Shown here piece by piece: positions 1 to 8,874 of a DNA stretch of 64,000 nucleotides (positions are counted from its first letter, which is position 1; every line of letters begins with the position of its first letter). Below the pieces are notes generated by a model. The model had not been told where the DNA came from. It searched no databases and saw nothing but the letters and a program-made list of their open reading frames with translations. Where the stretch lies: assembly GCA_034421015.1 (NCBI GenBank), contig DAOUKT010000033.1:3138-67137 (forward strand), given 5' to 3'. A program made the translations under genes and the position numbers. Source of the stretch: DAOUJW01 sp034421015. Its GTDB lineage: Bacteria > Chloroflexota > Dehalococcoidia > Lucifugimonadales > UBA2985.

Positions 1-52
1 GACCGACCCCGAGAGACTCGAGGAACAACCCATTCCCCATGACGCGGGGGAG

Positions 53-1573
53 GTGGCAAGCGAGTCGCTGCTGACGCTGCGCGGCGTCACGAAACGCTTT
101 CCGAGCGTGACGGCCAACGATGGCATTGATCTGGAAGTCAGGCCCGGTGAGGTGCATGCAATCCTCGGCGAGAACGGGGCGGGCAAGAGCACCCTGATGA
201 AGATCATCTACGGGTACTACCAGCCTGACGAGGGCATTATCCGGATGAACGGCAAGGAAACCAGGTTCCGGTCGCCCCAGGACAGCAGGCGCGAAGGGGT
301 GGGCATGGTGTTCCAGAACTTCACCCTGGTTCCCGCTATGACCGTGGTGGAGAACGTCGCGCTGTTCTGGTCGGACCAGGGAATGGTTCTGAACCATAAA
401 GCCCTGACGGCGCGGATACAGGAGGTCTCGGACCGGTACGCACTGGAAATCGACCCCGGCGCGAGGGTCTGGTCTCTTTCAATGGGACAACGTCAGAAGG
501 TGGAGCTGATAAAGCTCATCGTAGCGAACGCCCGACTCCTCATTTGCGACGAGCCTACCAGCGTCCTTGCGCCTCACGAAGTCGAAGGGCTGTTCAAGGT
601 CTTTGAAGAGTTGAAGGCCGATGGCTACGCAATCCTCTTCATCACTCACAAGCTTCGCGAGGTTATGGCGACGGCTGACAGGATTACGGTGCTGAGACAT
701 GGCGCGGTGGTGGGAACCGTTTCGCCGGAGGATACGACGATTGACGAGCTGGTAACCATGATGATTGGCGACACGCTACCTCAGGGCATTCGCACTGAGG
801 ACAATCAAGCCGGACGCGTTGATGCTGAGCCTGCGCTGGAGTTCAACAGCGTTTCCACGGATAGGGGGAACCAGGGAGTTAACCTCAAAGAAGTCAGCTT
901 TAACGTGTGGCCCGGCGAGATTCTGGGCGTCGCAGGAGTGTCCGGAAATGGACAGGAGAAAATTGGCGAGATCCTTCTGGGCCTGCATCATAAACAGTCC
1001 GGCGATGTAAAGCTGAGTGGTAGTGACATAGGTGGTTGGTCGGTTTCCACCATCCTCAACGCGGGCGTCGGATACATACCGGAAGACGCTATCGGCATGG
1101 CGCTTGTGCCTGAGATGCGGGTGGAGGAGAACATGGTGCTGGGAGAGGTCCACAGCTTCGCCAATCGCAAGGTACTGCTGGACTGGGGGGCCATTCGGGA
1201 GCGGATTGGGGACTCTTTTTCGACATTTCCAATAACCATGCCGGAGCCCGGCCTGGAGGTCGGCACGCTTTCCGGCGGGAATATGCAGCGCGTGGTGCTG
1301 AACAGGGAACTGACTCGAGACCCGCGTGTCCTCGTCGCATACTATCCTACTCGCGGCCTGGACGTGAGGACTGCAGAGCTAACCCGCGCCCTTCTCCTGA
1401 AGGCCAGGGAAGCCGGATCTGCGATAGTCCTGGTCTCCGAAGACCTGGACGAGCTGTTTGCCATAAGCGACAGGCTCATGGTCATGCATCGTGGAGAGGT
1501 TGTTGGTGAGTCCCGTCCGTCTGACATCTCCGCGCACCAGGTGGGGATGTTGATGACCGGCCACCTGGACTGA
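53..1573 (+). CDS. BMP-type ABC importer, double ATPase subunit
   Basis: This is the energy-coupling subunit of a BMP-type ABC importer, a class known to import nucleosides, purines or riboflavin, and it acts at the inner membrane face. It has two ATPase halves (506 residues). The first has Walker A GENGAGKST (residues 39-47), signature LSMGQ (from 142) and Walker B ending D166-E167. The second has a degenerate P-loop (GVSGNGQEK) and signature LSGGNMQ, which is usual in this sugar/nucleoside-type family. The GTG at 53 is the first start codon in the window, but its ribosome site is poorly placed and the frame stays open to base 2, so the true start may lie upstream of the window. Two permeases follow (1-base gap, then a 4-base overlap), then the binding protein, as one operon. 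Confidence 0.9.
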   Translation: MASESLLTLRGVTKRFPSVTANDGIDLEVRPGEVHAILGENGAGKSTLMKIIYGYYQPDEGIIRMNGKETRFRSPQDSRREGVGMVFQNFTLVPAMTVVENVALFWSDQGMVLNHKALTARIQEVSDRYALEIDPGARVWSLSMGQRQKVELIKLIVANARLLICDEPTSVLAPHEVEGLFKVFEELKADGYAILFITHKLREVMATADRITVLRHGAVVGTVSPEDTTIDELVTMMIGDTLPQGIRTEDNQAGRVDAEPALEFNSVSTDRGNQGVNLKEVSFNVWPGEILGVAGVSGNGQEKIGEILLGLHHKQSGDVKLSGSDIGGWSVSTILNAGVGYIPEDAIGMALVPEMRVEENMVLGEVHSFANRKVLLDWGAIRERIGDSFSTFPITMPEPGLEVGTLSGGNMQRVVLNRELTRDPRVLVAYYPTRGLDVRTAELTRALLLKAREAGSAIVLVSEDLDELFAISDRLMVMHRGEVVGESRPSDISAHQVGMLMTGHLD

Positions 1574-1574
1574 G

Positions 1575-2633
1575 ATGACACAGCCAGTCCTCCGGTCACC
1601 GGTCCTGTGGTTCAACAGCGGGGGCGCACTTCCCGCGCTGGCCCGCAACATCGGCCTGGTTCTTGTAGCAATTGGCCTGTTTGGCCTGTTCCTGGCGGTC
1701 ATGGGCCGCGACGCCCTGGACGCCTATGGCAAGGTCTTTGACGGCACCCTCGGGAGCAGGACAGGGCTGGGCGAGATCGGCGTGAGGATGATCCCCTTCG
1801 TGCTCGCGGGGCTTGCCACCGCGCTTCCTGCCCGCGTAGGTCTGATCAACGTTGGCGGCGAAGGCCAGCTTCACATTGGAGCCTGGCTCGCGACCGGCGT
1901 GGCGCTCTTCGCTTCCGGCGGGCCCTGGGCAGTAACAATTCCTTTCATGATTCTCGCCGGATTCGTCGGTGGCGCGGCATGGGCCGGCGTTGCGATCCTG
2001 CTTCGGTACTGGCGCGGCGTTAACGAGGTCATTTCCACCTTGCTCCTCAACTTTGTAGCTATACTGCTCGTCAATGTTTTCGTCTTCGGTCCGTGGAAGA
2101 ACCCGGAAGGGTTTGGCTACCCGTACACCGCCAACTTCGACCCTACCGCCATCCTCCCGGCAATCGGCGGCACGCGGTTCCACTGGGGATTCATTCTGCC
2201 GGCCATTGCAGTTGTTGTCCTGTACTTCGTGATTGCCAAGACGCGCTGGGGATACAACATCCGGGCAATTGGCGGCAATCCTGACGCGGCGGAGAGAAGG
2301 GGTATCCCCGTGGGCCGGTATCTGATGGTGGCAATGCTGGTCGGGGGCGGCATAGCCGGGATCGCGGGTATGATAGAGGTTTCCGGCGTGCAGCATCACC
2401 TTCGGCCCGAGATCTCCAACAACTTGGGATTCCTGGGGTTCCTTGCAAGCTGGCTCGCTCGACACAACCCCATCGCTCTGATCGGCGCCAGTTTCCTTCT
2501 TGCGCTCGTGGTTGTTGGTGGAGACCTGCTTCAGTTCAGCGCCGATGTCCCGTCCGGCGCATCCAACATTCTCATTGCGTTGATCCTGTTCATGGTTCTG
2601 GGATTCGGTCAACGCTCGGCGGCCAGGCAGTGA
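1575..2633 (+). CDS. BMP-type ABC importer permease 1
   Basis: This is an integral membrane subunit of the importer, a 352-residue permease of the BPD_transp_2 (YufP/sugar-type) fold. The N-terminal hydrophobic segment spans roughly residues 20-45, and more segments follow to the C-terminus, about 8-10 in all. A conserved cytoplasmic stretch with RAIGGNPDAAERRGIP (about residue 235) resembles the ATPase-contact region of this family. It starts one base after the ATPase stop and ends inside the GTGA that begins the second permease, so translation is probably coupled. The substrate cannot be read from sequence; the downstream hydrolases point to a nitrogen-rich nucleobase or ureide. Confidence 0.9.
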   Translation: MTQPVLRSPVLWFNSGGALPALARNIGLVLVAIGLFGLFLAVMGRDALDAYGKVFDGTLGSRTGLGEIGVRMIPFVLAGLATALPARVGLINVGGEGQLHIGAWLATGVALFASGGPWAVTIPFMILAGFVGGAAWAGVAILLRYWRGVNEVISTLLLNFVAILLVNVFVFGPWKNPEGFGYPYTANFDPTAILPAIGGTRFHWGFILPAIAVVVLYFVIAKTRWGYNIRAIGGNPDAAERRGIPVGRYLMVAMLVGGGIAGIAGMIEVSGVQHHLRPEISNNLGFLGFLASWLARHNPIALIGASFLLALVVVGGDLLQFSADVPSGASNILIALILFMVLGFGQRSAARQ

Positions 2634-3553
2634 CCACATTCTGGCTGGTCATCAAGGGAGTGCTCACCGGCGCCGTTGGTCCGGGAATCTCGGTCATGTA
2701 TGCCACTTACGGAGAGGTCATCACCGAGCGATCCGGCAAGATCAACCTTGGGGTTGAGGGAGCGATGCTCATGGGCGCCTGCTTTGGGTTCATCGCGGCG
2801 GCTGAGACTCAGAGCGAGGCAATTGGAGTGCTTGCCGGGGGATTGGCGGGTGGCGCACTGAGCCTGTTTTTTGCCTTTATGGTAATCAACCGCAGAGCAA
2901 ATCAGCTTGCTACCGGTCTGGCCATCACCATGCTCGGAATCGGGATTACGTCATGGGCCGGACGGTCGTACGTTGGAGTCAGCATAGCCGGACTGGACCC
3001 GATAGCCATTCCAATCCTGTCCGGCATTCCCATACTCGGCGAGGCGCTTTTTAATCAGGACATACTTGCCTACATTGCCTATGCCCTGGGGCCTGCGCTG
3101 TGGTTCGTGCTCTTCCGGTCGCGCTGGGGTCTGAGTCTGAGGGCGGTGGGGGAGAGTGTGGAGGTGGCCTATGCGGCCGGGCGCAATGCCGCCTTTGTGC
3201 AGTATGCGGCCATTGCCATCGGCGGAATCCTTGCGGGCATAGGTGGCGCGCAGCTTTCCCTGGCCTTCACCCAGTCCTGGTCCGAAGGGATGACGGCCGG
3301 GCGGGGATTCATCGCCGTGGCGCTGGTGATATTCGGGATGTGGACGCCGCTCAGGGCGATGGCCGGTTCACTCCTGTTCGGCGCGGCTATTGGCCTGGAG
3401 TTGCAGCTTCAGACCGTTGGTGCGCCGGTCTCGCCGTTTTATCTGCAGATGTTGCCCTACATAACAACCCTGGTCGTGCTGGCTATCTGGACCGGCGCGA
3501 CTTTCAGAGCCATGCCGGAGGGTCTCAAACGCGTTCTGAAGGAAGGAGGGTGA
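2630..3553 (+). CDS. BMP-type ABC importer permease 2
   Basis: This is the second membrane subunit of the importer (307 residues, YufQ-like), expected to form a heterodimer with the preceding permease. It starts with GTG inside GTGA, overlapping the upstream stop by 4 bases. The N-terminal region has GEVITERSGKINLGVEGAML, a sequence typical of this permease type just after the first membrane segment. About eight hydrophobic segments are visible. RAVGESVEVAYAAG (about residue 175) matches the cytoplasmic loop of the partner permease. It lies 76 bases before the TTG of the binding protein. Confidence 0.9.
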   Translation: MTTFWLVIKGVLTGAVGPGISVMYATYGEVITERSGKINLGVEGAMLMGACFGFIAAAETQSEAIGVLAGGLAGGALSLFFAFMVINRRANQLATGLAITMLGIGITSWAGRSYVGVSIAGLDPIAIPILSGIPILGEALFNQDILAYIAYALGPALWFVLFRSRWGLSLRAVGESVEVAYAAGRNAAFVQYAAIAIGGILAGIGGAQLSLAFTQSWSEGMTAGRGFIAVALVIFGMWTPLRAMAGSLLFGAAIGLELQLQTVGAPVSPFYLQMLPYITTLVVLAIWTGATFRAMPEGLKRVLKEGG

Positions 3554-3629
3554 TTCGAAATCGTACCTCATGAAGTTGCTCCGCAGCAAGAAAAGTTCTG
3601 AAACATATCTGACGTTAGGAGGATTCAGC

Positions 3630-4934
3630 TTGTATCGCAAACTCAAACTCAAAGCTCCTTTGTTTCTGGTAGCGATGATCTCAGTCATGGCTCTGGCTGT
3701 CGCATGCGGAGAGGAAGCTCCCACCGCCACACCCACGACCGCCCCCACAGTTGCCCCCGCGGCCACGGCAACGACGGCCCCCATGATGTCCGACGTTGCG
3801 TATATTCCCACCGCCGATGATCTGGGTGGAGGATCGCCCGCTGCGTTCGCCAAGGTGTTCGAGAACTCCATCGACACCAGCGAGGCCCAGGCTGCATCTG
3901 AGTACGCTGACGCGGCCAAGCCCCTGGCTGACGGAGAGAAGCTCAAGATTGGATTCATCTTTGTCGGTTCCCAGCAGGACCTGGGATACAACCAGGCCGC
4001 CTATGAAGGGAGCCAGTACCTTCTCAAGCATCACGCGGACGTGGAGATTCTGTACGCTGAAAACATTCCGGAGACGGCTCAGGTGAAGTCGGTCATGGAA
4101 GGGATGATTCAGCAGGGAGCCAAGGTGATATTCGCCACCAGCTTCGGGTACTCGGATGCCACCAAGGAGCTTGCGAAGCAGCATCCCGGGATTATCTTCC
4201 TGCACCAGGGTGACCTGGAGAGCACCCCCAATTACGGCGCATACTTCGGCAACATCTGGCAGCTGGAGTACGCTATGGGACAAGCTGCGGGGCACACGAC
4301 CAAGACCAACGAGCTTGGGTTCGTTGCAGCCTTCCCCATCCCTCAGACGCTGCTGAACGTGAATGCGTTCCACCTGGGCGCCGCGTCCGTGAACCCGGAC
4401 GTCAGCACAACCTTCGTGCTGCTTGGCGACTGGTGTGACCCGGCCAAGCAGGCCGCGGCCGCCCAGACCATGCTGGACGCCGGCGTGGACGTGATCACCC
4501 AGCACCAGGACTGCACAGGCACCATCACCACTGCGGCGGAACGCGCCAACATCTACGTTACCGGCTATCACCAGGACGCCAGCCCGGCAGCGCCGAACGG
4601 ATGGCTGTCCGGCGCCGTCTGGAACTGGGGCCCTGTCTACACCGAGCTGGTGACCGAGATCAAGAACGGCACCTACAAGACCAACGTGTTTTTCGGCGGC
4701 CTTGAAGAGGGGTTCGTCAAGCTGGCGCCCTTTGGCGCAAACGTCCCGATGGAGGTCCAGGAGGAGGTGCTGGCCACCGTCGAAGGCCTGAGAGACGGCA
4801 GCATACAGCCGTTCCTGGGACCAATAGCCGACCAGAGCGGCACAGTACGCATTGCCGACGGCGTATCGCCGCCCGACGCTGATCTGCAGACAATCGACTG
4901 GCTGGTCGAGGGAGTTTCGGGAAGCACAAACTAA
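3630..4934 (+). CDS. BMP-family substrate-binding lipoprotein
   Basis: This is the extracytoplasmic binding protein of the upstream importer (434 residues). I chose the TTG at 3630 because AGGAGG sits 7 bases upstream; an in-frame ATG at 3570 would add 20 residues in front of a normal signal peptide. From the TTG the protein has basic YRKLKLK, a hydrophobic core and the lipobox AVAC (Cys26), so it should be lipid-anchored. A Thr/Ala/Pro linker (about residues 31-52) follows, then the BMP fold with GFIFVGSQQDLGYNQAAYEG. The family binds nucleosides and related purine ligands. Four genes on, the operon continues into amidohydrolases, which hints that the ligand is hydrolysed in the cytoplasm. 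Confidence 0.9.
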   Translation: MYRKLKLKAPLFLVAMISVMALAVACGEEAPTATPTTAPTVAPAATATTAPMMSDVAYIPTADDLGGGSPAAFAKVFENSIDTSEAQAASEYADAAKPLADGEKLKIGFIFVGSQQDLGYNQAAYEGSQYLLKHHADVEILYAENIPETAQVKSVMEGMIQQGAKVIFATSFGYSDATKELAKQHPGIIFLHQGDLESTPNYGAYFGNIWQLEYAMGQAAGHTTKTNELGFVAAFPIPQTLLNVNAFHLGAASVNPDVSTTFVLLGDWCDPAKQAAAAQTMLDAGVDVITQHQDCTGTITTAAERANIYVTGYHQDASPAAPNGWLSGAVWNWGPVYTELVTEIKNGTYKTNVFFGGLEEGFVKLAPFGANVPMEVQEEVLATVEGLRDGSIQPFLGPIADQSGTVRIADGVSPPDADLQTIDWLVEGVSGSTN

Positions 4935-4956
4935 CAGGCGGATCTATGGCGCTCGT

Positions 4957-4985
4957 CGTGTCAGCTCTCACGCAGGGCTGACACG
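4957..4985 (+). promoter_or_regulatory. Intercistronic hairpin after the binding-protein gene
   Basis: A perfect 9-bp inverted repeat, CGTGTCAGC (4957-4965) and GCTGACACG (4977-4985), encloses an 11-base loop. It lies between the binding-protein stop and the next start, with no T-run. Such hairpins often stabilise the upstream message of binding-protein genes; that role here is an inference. Confidence 0.5.
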
Positions 4986-5012
4986 GCGAATTGCCGACGA
5001 AGGAGGGCACCT

Positions 5013-5705
5013 ATGGCGCAGGTAATTGGCTCTGATCCCTACCTCTGGCCCTATGATGGAAACATCGATCCCGCGAAGACGGCGCTGCTGCTTATTGACT
5101 GGCAGCACGACTTCTGCGGTCCCGGCGGATACGTTGACACCATGGGCTACGACATAAACGCGACTCGCCGCGGCGTTGCTCCGACCCAGAAGGTGCTGGA
5201 GGCCTGCCGCGCTGCGCAGGGCTTCACCATAATCCACACGCGGGAGGGCCACAAGCCTGACCTCTCCGACTGCCCGCCCAACAAGCTCTGGCGGTCCAAG
5301 CAGATTGGCGCAGGTATCGGCGACCCGGGCCCGTGTGGTCGTATCCTGATAAGAGGTGAAGAGGGCTGGGAGATCATCGAAGAGCTTGCCCCTGGGTCGG
5401 GAGAGATGGTCATCGACAAGCCCACCAAGGGCGCATTCACCGCAACGGACCTGGACCTGGTGCTGCGGAACCGCGGCATTACACACCTGGTGCTGACTGG
5501 AATCACCACCGACGTTTGCGTCCACACCACAATGCGGGAGGGGAATGACCGCGGTTACGAGTGTCTTCTTCTCTCCGATTGTACCGGCGCCACCGACGAA
5601 GGGAACTATGAATCAGCGTTGAAGATGATCAAAATGCAGGGCGGAGTCTTTGGCGCAGTAGCTGAATCAGGGCAGTTCCTGGCTGCCCTGGGCAAAGAGA
5701 TATAG
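5013..5705 (+). CDS. Isochorismatase-fold cysteine hydrolase, biuret/triuret-hydrolase-like
   Basis: This is a cytoplasmic amidohydrolase of the isochorismatase-like family (230 residues). The Cys-Asp-Lys triad is visible as D29 (LLIDWQHDF), K136 (VIDKPTKGAF) and C169 (GITTDVCVHTTMRE). The motifs GGYVDTMGYD, HTREGHKPDL and GAGIGDPGPCGRIL resemble what I recall of the BiuH/TrtA biuret and triuret hydrolases more than plain isochorismatases. The ureidoacrylate hydrolase RutB is a related alternative. The ATG at 5013 follows AAGGAGG. Its place after a BMP importer and before an amidase suggests stepwise hydrolysis of an imported ureide to ammonia and CO2. The specificity is inferred from memory of the family and is not proven. 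Confidence 0.8.
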   Translation: MAQVIGSDPYLWPYDGNIDPAKTALLLIDWQHDFCGPGGYVDTMGYDINATRRGVAPTQKVLEACRAAQGFTIIHTREGHKPDLSDCPPNKLWRSKQIGAGIGDPGPCGRILIRGEEGWEIIEELAPGSGEMVIDKPTKGAFTATDLDLVLRNRGITHLVLTGITTDVCVHTTMREGNDRGYECLLLSDCTGATDEGNYESALKMIKMQGGVFGAVAESGQFLAALGKEI

Positions 5706-5715
5706 GGGGCATCGT

Positions 5716-7221
5716 ATGTCCGCACGAGACGACTTTCAAGCTGCGCTTGCCGATCTTCAGGCCTATCAGGTCGATGGCCTCTCACGCCGGCCTGCGTTCA
5801 TCTACTCCCTGGCGAGGAATGAGGACCCCAATCGCCGCGACGTGCGGGCCCTGCCGAGAATTACGCCGGGCCCTGCTCCAAAGGGAACTCTGGCCGAAGC
5901 CGCAAGTCGAATGGCAGAGGGATCCATTTCTGCAACACATCTGGTATCGGAAGCTTTAGCCGCCATCGAATCCAGGGACAAGTCGCTAAACGCCTTCGTT
6001 CACGTCGCCCCTTCCGAGGCGCTGCTGGAGCAGGCAAGCGCCCTTGACCGGGAGAGGGAGAGAGGCGCGCTTCGAGGGCCTCTTCACGGCATTCCAGTTT
6101 CAATCAAGGACATTGTACATGTGAAGGGGATGCCCACCACGGCCAGCTCAAAGGTCCTGGAGGGGTACATGCCGGAGGATGACGGCACGCCGGTTCGGCT
6201 GCTCAAAGAGGCCGGGGCAATTGTGATGGGCAAGGTGCACACTCACGAATTCGCGCTGGGCGTGACCACCTCCCAAAGCCGCAACCCTTGGGATACAACC
6301 AGAGATCCCGGCGGTTCCAGCGGCGGCTCCGCCATATCCATCGCCACCGGTATGAGTATGCTGAGCCTTGGCTCCGACACAAGGGCGTCCATTCGCGTCC
6401 CTGCGGCGCTGTGCGGCATTGTGGGTTACAAGCCGACCTTCGGGCTGGTGTCCACGGACGGCATTGTTACGCTCTCCTGGAGCATGGACCACGCCGGCCT
6501 TCAGGCCAAGACCGCCCAGGACGTTGCGTATATGATGAACGCGCTGCAGGGCGTTGATCCCAGGGATCCAGCGTCCTTGGACCGGCCCGGGGACGACTAC
6601 ACGGACTACCTTCACCGGGACGTGCGCGGGCTGAGGGTGGGTTTGGCAATCAATGGCCTGAATGACGTCGACCCTGAAGTGCTTGCGGCTTTCAACAATA
6701 CCGTGGAGACCCTCTCCTCATTGGGAGTGGAGGTGGTGGAAACCGACACGCCGTCGGCGGAGGACTACCGCTTGGCCACGTCTCTCGGGCTCATTGTCAG
6801 TCGAAGTGAGGCCGCCGCCTACCATCGCTCATTCTCGGATGCAGGGTCTCAGTACACCCGTCCGGTCTTTGAGCAGCTGGACGAGGCGTCCAGGGTCAGG
6901 GCCATGGACTACATTAACGCTCAACGATTTCGCTCCGAATTTCAGGAGCGAATGCTGGCGCATATGGCGGGGTTTGACGCTCTCATCATGCCCACGACCA
7001 AAGTCGCGGCCCCAAAGCTGGAGGAGGCGGACTCCTACCTGATAATCCTCTCAACCAACTGCATTCCCTGGAGCTTCATTGGAGTCCCGGCGATGTCAGT
7101 GCCCAGCGGGCTTACGCCGGGAGGACTGCCGGTTGGCGCCCAGTTTGTGGCCTCACCCTTTGACGACGGTATCCTTTTTGCCCTGGCATCTGCGCTTGAG
7201 TCCCGGAGTGACGGTTCGTAG
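5716..7221 (+). CDS. Amidase-signature family hydrolase
   Basis: This is a Ser-cisSer-Lys amidase of 501 residues. The predicted triad is K131 (VSIKDIVHV), S201 (GGSSGGSA) and S225. The usual DTGGS around the nucleophile reads DTRAS here, although the following IRVPAALCGIVGYKPTFG is canonical. The gene starts 10 bases after the cysteine hydrolase stop. In biuret and cyanurate pathways the next enzyme after biuret hydrolase is an allophanate hydrolase of this same fold (AtzF-like), which is the most natural reading here. This protein lacks the extra C-terminal domain of long AtzF-type enzymes, and other amidase substrates are possible. Confidence 0.8.
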   Translation: MSARDDFQAALADLQAYQVDGLSRRPAFIYSLARNEDPNRRDVRALPRITPGPAPKGTLAEAASRMAEGSISATHLVSEALAAIESRDKSLNAFVHVAPSEALLEQASALDRERERGALRGPLHGIPVSIKDIVHVKGMPTTASSKVLEGYMPEDDGTPVRLLKEAGAIVMGKVHTHEFALGVTTSQSRNPWDTTRDPGGSSGGSAISIATGMSMLSLGSDTRASIRVPAALCGIVGYKPTFGLVSTDGIVTLSWSMDHAGLQAKTAQDVAYMMNALQGVDPRDPASLDRPGDDYTDYLHRDVRGLRVGLAINGLNDVDPEVLAAFNNTVETLSSLGVEVVETDTPSAEDYRLATSLGLIVSRSEAAAYHRSFSDAGSQYTRPVFEQLDEASRVRAMDYINAQRFRSEFQERMLAHMAGFDALIMPTTKVAAPKLEEADSYLIILSTNCIPWSFIGVPAMSVPSGLTPGGLPVGAQFVASPFDDGILFALASALESRSDGS

Positions 7222-7249
7222 GATTGTGAGGATCTGGAGGTACACTGGA

Positions 7250-8497
7250 ATGACCTTGGAAGACAAGATAGAACGGGCAAACCGCGAGGCGGTTGACCGA
7301 ATCAATCGGGCGGATCCGGTTCTGGTTGATGTTCGCCCTGCAGGTGACGTTGTGCCCGGGCTGACCGACCGGATGGTACTGCACTCTGGACCTCCGGTCG
7401 ACTGGGAGCACATGAGCGGAGCGCAGAAGGGCGCCTGCATCGCGATGGCGCTATTCGAAGGGTGGGCCTCCTCCAGGGAGGAGGCTGAGCAATTGCTGAA
7501 CATCGGCGAAATTCGACTGGACTCCAACCATCACCATTCAGCCGTTGGCCCTATGGCAGGCACCATCTCAAAATCCCTGCCTGTCTATGTCGTGGAGAAC
7601 CGGGCCTTCGGGAACAGGGCCTACTGCCGGTTGGTGGAGGACAGGCAGCAGTTCGGCGCGTTCGATGAGAGGGCCATCAACGAGCTGTGTATGTGGAGAG
7701 AGATCTGGGCGCCCTCGATTGCCAGGGGCATCAGACACATGGGCGGCTTGAAGCTCAAACCGCTCACGGCAAAGGCGCTGCAGATGGGCGATGAGCTGCA
7801 CAACCGGACCACTGCAGCGACTTCTATGTTTGCCAATGCGATTGTCCCACCCATGATAAAGGTGGGAGTGCCCAAGGACGACCTGTTCAGCACGTTGGAT
7901 TTCTTGTCCAGCCACGAGCTGTCGTACATGGGGGTTGTGATGGCGTCTTGCAAAGCCGCGACTGATGCTGCGAATGGGATTCCATACTCCACGGTGGTGA
8001 CGGCAATGTCGAGGAACGGTTACCAGGTCGGCATACAGGTCAGCGGCCTGGACTCCGAGTGGTTTGTTGCCCACGCCAAAGCGCTGGATGGGATTTTCCT
8101 GCCGGGATTTGGCCCAAGTGACGCCGGTCGGGATATGGGCGACTCCGCCATCATCGAAACTGTGGGCCTGGGCGGGTTTCTGCTGGCCAGCGCCCCGGCG
8201 ATTCTCAGCCTGGTTGGCGGAACCCTTGAGGAAGCGATTAGCCACACCCAGTCCATGTACGATATCACCGTGGGCGAAAGCCCGGAGTTCCCGATACCGG
8301 CCCTCGGCAACAGAGGACCGGCGATGGGAATAGATATCCGGAAAGTCGTTCAAACGGGTATTCTCCCAGTGGTAGACACGGCTATAGCGCATAAAGAGCC
8401 GGGACATCCTATCATTGGCGGAGGAATCTCACGCCCGCCAATTGAATGCTTTCGTGATGCGCTACGGGCGTTTGAAGAGAAGTACGGCGCCGGATAA
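7250..8497 (+). CDS. DUF1116 (AllG/YlbE-like) protein
   Basis: This 415-residue protein resembles DUF1116, the family that includes E. coli YlbE (AllG), part of the oxamate carbamoyltransferase of allantoin breakdown. The ATG at 7250 is chosen because GGAGG precedes it by 9 bases; the frame is open further upstream but runs inside the amidase gene. Recognisable stretches include RLDSNHHHSAVGPMAGTISK (about residues 87-106) and GIDIRKVVQTGILPVVDTAI near the end. In E. coli three proteins (AllF, AllG, AllH) are needed; no AllF/FdrA or AllH homologue is seen here. It could handle a carbamoyl product of the two upstream hydrolases. That role is an inference. Confidence 0.75.
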   Translation: MTLEDKIERANREAVDRINRADPVLVDVRPAGDVVPGLTDRMVLHSGPPVDWEHMSGAQKGACIAMALFEGWASSREEAEQLLNIGEIRLDSNHHHSAVGPMAGTISKSLPVYVVENRAFGNRAYCRLVEDRQQFGAFDERAINELCMWREIWAPSIARGIRHMGGLKLKPLTAKALQMGDELHNRTTAATSMFANAIVPPMIKVGVPKDDLFSTLDFLSSHELSYMGVVMASCKAATDAANGIPYSTVVTAMSRNGYQVGIQVSGLDSEWFVAHAKALDGIFLPGFGPSDAGRDMGDSAIIETVGLGGFLLASAPAILSLVGGTLEEAISHTQSMYDITVGESPEFPIPALGNRGPAMGIDIRKVVQTGILPVVDTAIAHKEPGHPIIGGGISRPPIECFRDALRAFEEKYGAG

Positions 8498-8847
8498 CAA
8501 GTAATCTTGCTGAATTGGTTCGGCAGCGCTCTGGCACAGGGCCAGAGTCATGCTGGACGAGTGTGGCCCTACCCGCCGAGTGAACCTCGAATACCGACTG
8601 ATGAGAGAAACGTCTCTCGTCTATCGGGTCTTCCTGTCCTCTGGCTGTGAGGGTTTAATCAAGTAGCCTGGCTCACAGAGCCACCGCCAGTTGAAACATG
8701 GTACTGCTTTCAGTCAGCCCTAGCCCACCAATCTTGATAAAATCAAGAACATTCGCGCTCAGGTTCAGTTTGGTTCTGTGACCCGGTTCCGCTACCAGGC
8801 CGTTTTGCGGGGCTCCTGCGAGTGGTAGTCCCTGAGAGACTGGCGGA
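8498..8847. other. Non-coding gap between convergent genes
   Basis: No gene is supported here. The left end holds a 7-bp hairpin (CTCTGGC 8529-8535, GCCAGAG 8541-8547, 5-base loop) about 30 bases after the DUF1116 stop. It is a possible factor-dependent terminator, without a T-run. The rest shows no clear promoter, repeat or RNA. Confidence 0.4.
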
Positions 8848-8874
8848 GACTAGGGGACTGGCTGATCCCTAGTC
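8848..8874 (-). terminator. Terminator-like hairpin at the end of the DUF427 gene
   Basis: GACTAGGG (8848-8855) and CCCTAGTC (8867-8874) form a perfect 8-bp stem with an 11-base loop. The right arm includes the TAG stop of the minus-strand DUF427 gene. There is no T-run. Confidence 0.4.

Noticed and set aside
1596..2639. 347-residue minus-strand open frame
   Set aside because: It lies opposite the well-supported permease gene and its product is a hydrophilic low-information mix without motifs or a ribosome site; it is a shadow of GC-rich codon use.
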